Below are positions 51,501 to 62,700 of a stretch of DNA of 64,000 nt, piece by piece; the first letter of the stretch is position 1; every line of letters starts with the position of its first letter. The stretch spans positions 186,001 to 250,000 of the forward strand of contig JASANG010002802.1 in assembly GCA_030248215.1 (NCBI GenBank). Reading direction: 5' to 3'. The notes under the pieces are model-generated. The model did no database searches. It was not told the origin of the DNA and saw nothing but the letters and a program-made list of their open reading frames with translations. The position numbers were made by a program, and so were the translations under genes. This stretch comes from Enoplolaimus lenunculus (taxonomy: Eukaryota > Nematoda > Enoplea > Enoplida > Thoracostomopsidae).

Positions 51501-54500
51501 TTATCAGGCGATTTTGGCACATGTTACTTTTAGGGCAGATCCGGTTTCCTATTGGACAGCGAAAGGAGTCTAGGCTTAGGCTTACTTCGTTGTATGTGTT
51601 ACGGCCATGACAAATTTGATAAGACGCAGGTGTGTTAACAGTGCGATTTTGTCCAATGTTACCTTTAGAGGCGTCCCGGTTTTCTACAGCACTGCAATCG
51701 AGAGCAAATTTAGCCTTTGGACAATTTATTGCCTAGGCTTATGTTTTAGATTTTAGCCACTGTTGCTTTTACGGGTATTCCTGTTGTTTGAGCGACTGCA
51801 AAAGTTTAGGCTTAGGCTTTAGACCGTTTTTGTCTACGATAAGGCTTAGGTTTTAGACCGTTTTTGTCTACGATAAGGCTTAGGCTTTAGTCCGTTTTTG
51901 TCTACGATAAGGCTTAGGCTTTAGACCGTTTTTGTCTACGATAAGGGTTAGGCTTCGACTATAGAGTTAGCTTTAGACTGATTATAAAACCTGAAGCTTA
52001 CGTTTAGGAATATGTTCAGCTTTACTGTTAACACCCGTAAAAATAACACTGGCTAAGATATTAGTGATAGTCTTGAGTTTTGTAGAAATCATGCATGAAA
52101 ACTGACGAGTGCTGCGATCACTTTTGTACTAATTTTTATTCTTTAGCATTTTTATCGTAGAACTTCGGTTATTTTCTTTTAACACTTGAGTGAATTCTTT
52201 GATGCAATTTTACTAGGGTTAATAAGCAAGCGTGTAAACTAGAAAATTTCAAGTTGTAAACCGCCCTTTGCGATTTTTGGCAAATGGGTTTCAGATACTT
52301 TTTTTATTTTGTAACACAACAAATTCCATTCCGTGTGAAATTTTTACAGAACGTAGCACTTGTATTCAAAATGTTGACTATGCTCATATGAGAAAGTAAA
52401 CAACGCCTCAAATACCATTTTAGAGTGATGATATTAAACCGATTGGAGATTACTTGAGCGATAGCGTCGAGCGACATCGGGCAATTCAGCAATCGAAACT
52501 GCGGAAAAATTTGCAAGTCAAGGAAAACGAAGTAAACGTACCGTGGGATAAACCAGTGGTAAGCAGTTCAGACAGAAACGTTCAAACAATTGAGTAACAT
52601 TTGACCACAATAAATAATAAGTTTAAAATTTGAATATTTAAATTTCAATCTGTGTCTATTCTCAAATGTGTGTAGCCGCTATTTCGAGTCCGCGACAGGA
52701 TTTGTAACTTTGGAACCAGTGAATGATCAAACTCGAAATTTTTGTAAATATTTTGCACTTGATGTGCGCAAGTTTTCAGACGGACAGAGGCGACAGTTCG
52801 ATTGTTTGAGATCCTAACACTAACTGGTCATAGGTGCTACACACGTCTGACAATACGGCTCCTTGCAACATTCTCAAAAGTGGATAGCACTTACTGCCAG
52901 TCAGCGATAGGTTTTCATAACTTTTGCAATATCGGATCTCAAAATTTACATAGAAATAGATTAAATACGAAAATATTGCTGTTTTTCGAACCTCACCGCT
53001 CACTGGTTCAAAAGTTAGAAGACCTATTACCAACTTGTGGTAAATGTACCACATAGGTTAGAACATGGCTCTTTGAATTAGCGCAGTTGTGGAAAATATT
53101 TTCTACAATTGGTATTTTTATTGTTGCAATTGCGATCATTTCAGCGTTGTTGCTTTTGTTACAAACTAAAATTGATCGGTTGTATATCCAGGTTTAAACA
53201 TAAATAACCGCAATCTCAAATGCGTTTATATAGCGGTTGTCGCTAGTTAGCTTTAGGCCCTATTCATACGTGCAAGTTTTTGCTGCGATACCTTGCATCT
53301 GCAACGTGCACTTGCAAGTTTTGTCCAAAATGCTGTTCGAAGAACTTGCAACTGCACACAATTCATTAAAAGTTATAGCTTGAAATTTAGTTCACATGTA
53401 TGAATAACAATGCAACTTCACTGAACTTATTGCAGCCCCTTTATCATTGGCTGATTAAAAACGCGAGTTCTGCTTGCAATTTACAGGTGCAAGTTCTCGC
53501 AGCAAAAACTTGCACGTGTGAATAGGGCATTAGGTTTTAAAACAGAACCCTTGCATTTGCGGATCTCGAAATTTTCACAGAAGTAGGACTAATCAAATAC
53601 GAAAAATGCGCTAAATTTCCAACCCTTCCTTCACTCTTTAGAAAACGACAAATCCTGTAAGCAAATAGTGATAGGCGCTGCACACGTTTGAGAATATACG
53701 TGTCCAGGATTTAATTAATGCTAGCAATGTAATGTAGAACTAATTCAAATTTTCAATATACAGTATAATTGCCAAAACAAGCGCCTCTCCACATATTAAC
53801 AAATGTTCTAACTGCAAAACTTGCACGTGTGAACAGGGGTGTGGTCCAGAAACTTCTAAAGGTAAAAAACTTAGAATTTCTAAGAAAGTAAAATTGCACC
53901 CAGCATTACGCTTCGATTGGCATTGTTTTGGCCGAAACATTGTTCGAACACCTATAATTAAAACCGTGTCGGCGCACCTGAAACCATTGCAGTAGCTAAG
54001 GGGTTCAGGAGTTAGCCCTTTTTGGGATTTTTGTAGAAGGTTTTTGATCAAAGATTCAGTTTGCAATACAAGAAACACCCATGGAAATTTTTAAAGAACA
54101 TAGCGCCCACCCCCATCATAATCCTGGCTGCATGCCTGATACAAATCGTTTACGGCTCCTTGCGTTTTCAGTTCTAGTTTATTCGCGCTATAAACAGCAT
54201 TGTTGCTATGCAACTCTTGGGGAATGCATTCTTTAAAAGTTATGGGTGCAACTATGTTTCAAAGAAGCTGAGGCGGATCTATGAATTTCTGATTAGTAGG
54301 GGGGTCGCGATGTGTATAGTGAAAGAAACCTCGCGAGCGAGAAGCCAAACGCAATTAATAGCACAAGACTAAAAATTAGTAAAATTGCATTCTTTACCAT
54401 CTTTTATAAAAAATTCTGATAGCGAACCACCACGCCCTCTGGATCCGCCCCTGTAAATAAGCAAAGAAAGCTAGCAGGGTAGTGCTTAAATTAAGCCCTA

Positions 54501-57500
54501 CGTTTGCTTTATAGTTAAATGCCCCGGCAGTTAAATTTACCGGTACGAATTTTTGAAATGAATAGACTTTCTATGAGGGTGTAGGGTGGGTGGCTGAATA
54601 GAAACGTTAGTGACTACTTATGCGGTATTCATAAGGAGGCATTTGAAGCAAATAACCGGTTTGTGAACGCTAAAATTGTGTTTTAAAATCGATGAGTACC
54701 GAAACAGACTAATAATATGTGATTAAATATGTTTACTTGCGCGAAATCGTAAGCTTTTAGTTAGGTGTCTCGTATTAATTATAGGGGCATACTCACTAAA
54801 ACTAAGCCAACGCATAAATATAAGTCTAAGCTTAAGCCGTAACGTAAGCGAAAACATACCGCCTAAGGCGTCCCCTGTAGCTACGCCGCTGGATTAGAAC
54901 ATAAAACAGCCAAACGTGGACAATTGTGTGTGAGATTTTTCCAAAATGAGTACACGTATTCATATTCTCAAATGTGTGTAGCATCTGATCACTTTTTAAT
55001 TGCTTTGCTGCCTTTATTTCTGTGCAAAGTTTGAATATCGCTGCAGGTACCGTTCGCCTGTTTCAAAGCCTGTGCAGAAATGCCAGTAGCCAGCTCAGCT
55101 TCCTAGAGGGTTTAAAATTTTCAGGAGGGGCGTACAAAGATTTTTTGGTTGACTTACAAGCAAGGATGAAAATTTTCTAAGGGGCCAAAGTTTTTCAAGG
55201 GGAAACTGAGTCCGCCCTTCTCAACTTAGTTACGGGCTCGTATACAGATAGTCAATAGGTGTTACATACAGTACAGAATACGGCTGGAGGGTTAATATAA
55301 AAGTAACTTTCCGAGGTTGAAACTGAAATTCGTTGTTCCACTGCAATGTTGTTTTATCAATTTTAAATGCTGTATGCGTTTCGAGCAAGATAATTTTTAC
55401 GTAATAGTCTTGTAATGGCACCGCTTATTTTAAGTGAACTATCTCATATAGTTCACTATTTATGCAGGTAAGGCGATATTTATGTTCATATTAAAGTACA
55501 TTAAAATTAATAATGCAAAACATTCAGGTCAGTAGCCAGCTCACCTTGCTAGGGCGGCTAAAAATTTTTCGGAGCGGCATATAACTGTTTTTGTTGACTT
55601 GCAAGCAAGTTTGAAAATTTTCTAGGGGGCCAAAATTTCCCTCTTGGCTACTGGCCCGAAATGTTACTCACTACATATTAGCTGCATGTTTACTTTTTGG
55701 CCCGTGTTACTTTTAGTAGCCATCGTTTTTTAACGGATCTCCAATTGACTACTGTAGTGACCGGAATAAAAGGGGGGTAGTAAGAGGGGGTCACCATTTT
55801 GAGTCCCAGTCAATTGGAGTCCGTATCCCTAATAAGAGTCCGTGAGCGGGGGGTACCCTCTGGAGAGGCCAAATAAATATCAGTCCCTTCCCTCTATTCG
55901 GGTCACTACAGTGGCCTTGGGCTTACAACCAATTTTATTGCTTAGGTCTAAAGCCCGTATACTCAAACGTGTGTAGCACCAATCACCAGTCGGTGATAGG
56001 TCGTGTAACTTTGGAACCAGGGCATGGCTAGGTATCAAATTCAGCACAATGTTCGCGTTTGATTTGCCATATTATTGTACCAATTTTGAGATCTGCAATT
56101 GCAAATGTTCATTAGTTTGAAAACCTATCGCTAATTGATGATAAGTGCTATACGCATTTCAGAACATGGACCCCAGACATAGGCCAATATTTTTAAACGC
56201 GTATAGCGCCGATCACCGGTTAGTGACATATTTTCAACCTGATGACTTCCTGCCATTGCGGATCTCAACAGTTGCAGACACGTAGGGCAAATGGAATTTG
56301 AATAATATGCTGATTTTCAACGCAAACCATTCACCAAGTCGAATGTTTACAAGGCCGATCGCCAACTGGCGATAAATGCTAAACACATTGTAGAATACTG
56401 GCACTAGTTTTAGGCTTAGCCTTAGGCTCAGGTTTTGGTCTGGTAACATTTTTTGTCATCGTATTAACTAAAGGTAGATGAATGTCAAACAATCTTTGTT
56501 ATTAATTTTAAATCCGTTATATACTACTAACAAGTGTCGCTACTTATTTTACATTGTGCTTGCTTTTTTTCACGAGTGCTGGCAGGTATGTGCAATAGGG
56601 TACAGCTGCACCCCCAGATATCTTAAAAAATTTAGGATACACGAAGGTATATAGCATAAAAATTTGTAAATTTGCCACTACAGCAGTATATTAAAAACTT
56701 TTTTTATGCTAAACCCCTCTTGCACACACCAATCAAAAAGTTTGACGGTGCCCGTGGCATAATGCTTCTAACCGGTTTCTTTATTTTAACAGCTTCAAAC
56801 AGAACTTTTATTTACCTGGTTTTTCAACGGTTTACAATACAATACAAAAGTTTTAAGTAATCGCAAGTTTAAGTTTTGCAAAAAAAGTTCAACGTTAATT
56901 AAAACTAGTCCACATAGTTGCACCCTGGTGCAACTTTGCTAAGACTTCAAACGATTTAATAATGTAAATATATACCATGTCAAAGAAGTAATTTGTTAAT
57001 CGACACACGCTTTAATACGCGTGCAGAGTTAAATTAACAGAAGTTTATAGCTGCTAATTCTTTTGTAGAACGATCTGTAATATTGTAAGAACAAAGCTTA
57101 CTTCTGCGCTGGAATGCTGTCAAAAATGCGTACGTGTGGCGTTTCACCTTGAATAATACAGATTTGTTGTGCAAATAGGTACGTAATCTTCGAAAGTGGC
57201 ATTTATTGAATGTAATGTTTGAAATCAGATTCTGTAAGTAGGCTACGACTTTAATTTCAAATTTAACCAATCAAACGTTACGAAATGCAAAGCTTGACCT
57301 TGTGGTTTCTGGTTCATGTACTTTCTAATTTTTTAAAATATTTTAAAACCTTTGTGATATTTGTAACATTGGTTTTCTTCTATAGAATGACGAGTGTAAT
57401 TTCCAGAACACATTTGTAACTCTGATCGCATGGTCTTGTAAATTCTTGCATGTTCAGCATGTTACGATTGTGAAAGAGATGAAATCATGACAGGTAAGCG

Positions 57501-59660
57501 CAACATTTGTTTTTACACAATGTATACTAGAACAGGGGCAAGATCAGAATTGTATCTCGGGAGAAGATTGCGTGACGTAAAAGTAATGTGCGAGATAGAA
57601 ATTTTTTGACGTCTGCAGGTTATTCTAAAGCTTGTAAAAGTGCGTTTTTCGAACTTGTAAGCCCTCTATACTAGAGTGGAATTCAAACATGATCGGTAGA
57701 GGTATATCGGTAGTACTGGTTTACCTCAATCGACGCCAGCGTTTTGTTGATACACGGCACACTTCATCCAGATTACTGTTTATTTTCCTAAGCTTATGCC
57801 TGCAAAGCTTAATCTTGAGCCTATCGCAGTGTAAGTTAAACTGTTTGTCGGGAATGTAACCAAGCATTGATGTATTTTTTTGCAGTAAATAAATATACAC
57901 GAGTTAAGCTGAACTGAAACTTCAAAGCGCAGTTTTCAATCAAAATATACTGTGTGATTAGAAATTGGTTACAGTTACAAAAACAGCCACCGCTGGTATT
58001 TGTTTGAGTTCGATAGAAGCTAAAAACGACTACTCGTAAAAAATTATTTGACGCGTGTAAACGTTATGAGCACAGTAAGCAGTTTTGTTGCCAAATGGAA
58101 GGAGTAACAATGTTCAAAAAATGTAACAGCAATAATTTTGCACTAATTTAATAACACATTCAATTCAAAAGCATATACATGTTTACGATTCAAATTTAAA
58201 CGGTAATCACCGTCCCCCTGCTCTCGTGCTTTTTTAAACTTAACCCAAGTCGTTGAGTTTACAGCGCTGACATTAAATATAATATCGTTTACATAGAGTA
58301 CTTTGTTTTCTGCTTATATCGTCGCAATATGCAAAAAAATTGAAAAATCACTACAACACGCGTTATAATATTGATTCAGATGAGTGTTCAGTATCAAATA
58401 GTCAATTTAACCCAAAAATATTTTCCGAACGCAATTTCAAATTAAACTTCTCTGAAATTAACTCGAAATATCCCTCGGTGTATAACGTAATTTTTGCGGA
58501 GTTTTATACACAACTGTGTTTGATTTCGTTTTGTTGTATTAAACGTGCGCTGGCAGCAAAAGATGGGTGAAGCTTACTCAATATTCGCTGGGTCTATATT
58601 TATAAGACCTGCGAACAATTTGGGCACAAGTGTGTAGTGCTAGTTTTCCGACTCAGGGATTATGCGAAATATTTCTTTAAGAAAACGCTATTTTGGCAAA
58701 AAATCCTAATAGGCCGCCGTTTTGATTTTATCTCTTGTGCGGTGGCTATGGTTTGGTATGAGTGGGTTCCTCGTTGGATTCGCAAAAGGGTCGTTTCTAT
58801 GAAAATCTTTGGTTACTAAACATGAAATGAGTTACGCAACAACCGATGTAAAACAGAAAGATGCCCAGGTTTTTTGCCGTCAAAAAATATTGCATGCGAT
58901 TCCAAATATAGACAAGAAAATTCGTTGAATAAGACAGTAAGGCCCCACTAAAGTTAGATTTGACGTCTCACTCGCTTCGCGAAAAAATTTCTTTCATCAT
59001 TGTTTGTATGCTGTGCGTTTGTGTATATCGGACCCGTTTTTGAATCTGCTTCTGCGCCCGTGGCTAAAGACACGTTGATTTTGCATATAAAATTAGGGTC
59101 CATGTTTTTAAATGATGCCTATAGCACCTATCACCGATTAGTGATAGGTTTTCAAACTCACAAGCTCCCGCAGCTGCGAGTTTCAAAATGTTCACCGATG
59201 TACGGCAAATCAAATCTCAAAAAATGTGCTAAATTTTGAAGCTCGCTATTTGCTGATTCGAGAGATACAATTGCTATCACGCAACTGATTATAGTTGATA
59301 CATACATTTAAGAATACGAGTGTAGATTTAAACTTTTCTAGCGATCATTAGTGAAAACAACGATCGATAATTGCAACGAAATTCAAATCGCACATTCAGC
59401 GAACGTCATACGGCCTCTTCGGTTCGCGTGGACGTCAAACTATCTGACTTGTTCCGGCAGAAGTAACGACAGTACCAACAGCACTGAAATCAGTTCTGAA
59501 TCGGACAATTATTTCAATAATTTGTCAACAAATGTGACATATTTGACACAACAGACAGATTTGACTCGAAAATCACTTTATTTGTCTGACAGCGGTGGCG
59601 ATATGTCTAGTTCTATAGCAACTAGTGCTGGAAGTCGCTCGTCGGTGAAGCAACAACAGC

Positions 59661-59718
<58 letters not shown>

Positions 59719-62700
59719 GCAGAAGCAGAAGCAGCAGCAACGTGGCCATTCTGTTGAGGCGTTGCATATTGAGGCGGAAACATCAAACGACTATTTGAAT
59801 ATGTTATACGATTCCGAGCTAACAAGGTCGACATCGTCTTTGAATGAGGTACAGACGTGTAGCCAGGGTGTCGGGGTCTGGACCACAATCCTTCAACTAA
59901 GGCACGTTTTGTGAGTGTTGCAAAGGGGCTAAATACTAAATAATGTCTAGTTTCTCGCTCGCTTTGCTCGCACATCTTTCTTGGTATTAGGGTCAATCAA
60001 AGTTTTGCACTTACTGAATCAATCTGGAGGACTGCAGTGCGAGCGAAGAGACAGTTCATTTTAGTATTAAAACAAATCAAAAGTTACTTTTTCGTATTTC
60101 GAAATGTTAAAACTTTGTGTAGGGCGGTGGGGGCAGTAAGCACGATCGCATTACCTTGTTTTAGTAATTTCTATCGAGTCCATCAACTTCATTTTTGGAA
60201 TTTGGAAGGCATTTGTTATTAATCTAAGCGTCTAAAAGTGCTTTTTTGTTTCTCCACAAATTGCAGTCAGGAATGTATACCCGTTTCTCTGCCGCCACTG
60301 GGTTTGGTTTGATGTAAGTTCATTTTGGATCAGCAATATCCTTCGACTCCATCAAAGGCAATCTTTCTACTGTATGGCAAATATTCTCAATGCGTGTAAC
60401 ACCTATCATCAATTAATATTAGGTTTTCAAACTCACGAACTTTTGTTGGTGAGGACGTCAATATTTGCGCAGAAGTAGAGCAAATCAAATCTGAAACGTT
60501 TGCTGAATTTCGTACGTCACAGTGCAGTATTTTAAAGTTACGTGACCTGTCGACAACTGGCCATATGTGCCACACGTATTTGAGAATACGGCGTGGAAAC
60601 CAGCAGGTTGTTATTCTAAAGCGTGTAAAACTGATTTATAGCCTGCACGAATATTTCGGGTAGAAATTTTTTCCCTATCCTATATTGTTTTCGTTTGTTG
60701 CAGCAATCACCATCGACCCCATCACCACGGCATCATCGTGCTGTCAAATCTGTTCGTGATCGCAAATCCGCGTATCTTCGCGATGTCGCCAGACGGTCTC
60801 GGGTAGTTTCGAGTCGTGACGCAATCGAACCGGTGCTCCAAGAACACAAATTGACTCTGCGGCAAGTTTCCGAAAAACGAGGATCATCAACTTCACCCAA
60901 ACGGACCGCGATTGAGGTATACGTTTAGCAATAGCAACAGGGGCGTAAGAAGAAAAGCCAGTTTTGTAGTTCCCCGCCCTTCGCAATGTAAATGTTTTGC
61001 TTATTCTTAAACCTAGGCTTAGTTATAGACTTAGAGGATTAAGCGTTGGCTTGGAAATATGCTTGGACTATTTGTGGAAGCGGGGATTTCCACTGTGGGG
61101 TCTTCACAAGTCCGAAGATGAGGGATAGAGGATATATACCTCGAAATTTCAACTTACACAAGAAAAAACACTTTTAACATGATTTCATGTAACCTTTTAA
61201 ATTGTGAAGGTCAAAAATATTTTTATGAGATTATATTCAACCGACATGAAATCTTGGCTACGCCTCTGCATATACAGCAGTCGTATAATATACTAGATTT
61301 CTGGTACCTGAGAAACCGTGCGTTTGATTTTTAACGTTCCACAAATTCACAATAATGAGCTCTTAAACTTGAAAAAACTTAAAATATCTGAAAATTGCAG
61401 TTGTTGAACCACGGACACCCTCAAGCATCGAAACCAACACTTTGCGATTTAGTGCTAAAATTGCGTTTGTCTTTTTGGTTGCCTTGCTTGCACGATTATT
61501 TATTGCGCGGTTGCCACCCTAGAAAGTTTATAACTGCCATCAAGGACAAGACGTGCCCAGAAACCCTATTTATTCCAATTGAAAAATCACTAGTTTTTGT
61601 TGCAAATAATTGGTTTATGGTTGGTATTTTCTCGCAAATAGCAGCATGGTGAAAGTTAAAAAATTTGATAATTTTCTATTGATGATTATTGGTGTAAGGG
61701 TTTGCTTTTTGACTATTTTACTGTTGTGCTACGCTGTCCACTCAGAAACAAATACATGAGCGTGTACTGGGGATATGACATAAGCCACCTATAAATTTTT
61801 GTAAAACTGAAGAAATTAGACCACGGGCATCGGAGAACGAGAGATATGTGCCTTTCCGAAATGTCTAAGAAAGTAAATACGCAGTTGTAAGCGGTTTTAA
61901 AAATAACTTGTACGCTCTTGGAAGTTTAAATAATTTTTAATGGCTCAAGAAATATTCTTTTCGCGAAGTTATACTATTTCTAAAAATAAATTTGGCAAAG
62001 CCTATGACATGAAGCGGAAATTAATTTTCAGTTACATTATCACGATCCCTAGCAGCTGTCCGGCGACAAGTTGTCGGGCGGCGAGTTGTCACAGATTTAT
62101 TTGTTTCAGCCGATCAAAACTACGCAACAATTCATGACTGCTACCCAGGTGCAACCCGACATACCAGTTCAGCCGCTAAAAGCGCCAATCAAATCTATTT
62201 TGGCAAACTCTAAAACCCCAACGAAGCCAAAATATCACAGTGCATACGATTTAACCCAGCATGAAACAAGCACCTTGCATACTGATAACGCAGTGTACCG
62301 GGTGCAAATGCAAAATACCGATTTGCCTATGGGAAGGGCGACTTCAGAGACATATCTTCAGTGTGGACCTTCAGAAAGCAGGATAGCAATGGTTAGTTTT
62401 CCTGAGGTATATATTCAGGCCAATTGTTAATTGGTCTGGCTAATTTTCTATAGGAGCTAATTGCAGGTCAGCATAGCCCAAATAACAATTGATAAATTTA
62501 CTGTATATAGTGACCCGAATAAGAGAGCGGTAATAAAAGGGGCACCAAATTTGAGCCCCAATCAATAAGAGTCCGCATCCGTAATAAGAGTTTGTAAGCG
62601 GATAGAGTCCGTAAACCCTAATTAGAGTCCATGAATATCAATTATCATAATTGTAGTGCATTAAAGACTTCAGGGCCAAATAAAGTTGAGTTTAAAACGT

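Larger units (their letters stand above)
52559..59341 (+). other. Gene 3 intron 5 (6.8 kb), filled with inverted-repeat elements
   Basis: gtaagc...ttttctag. It contains at least seven copies of the TCTCAAATGTGTGTAGC family, the 272-bp nested element, a duplicated CAGTAGCCAGCTCA element and MITE copy E. A 108-base exon-like segment with a stop lies at 57386-57493. An undetected genuine exon is possible. Confidence 0.65.

Noticed and set aside
51810-51948. Evenly spaced repeats considered as a CRISPR array
   Set aside because: Units are contiguous 34-mers without unique spacers, in an intron of an animal gene; a minisatellite.
58340-58570. 76-codon frame in gene 3 intron 5
   Set aside because: No convincing acceptor or donor in phase 0 and a hydrophobic, cysteine-rich end unlike the neighbouring exons.
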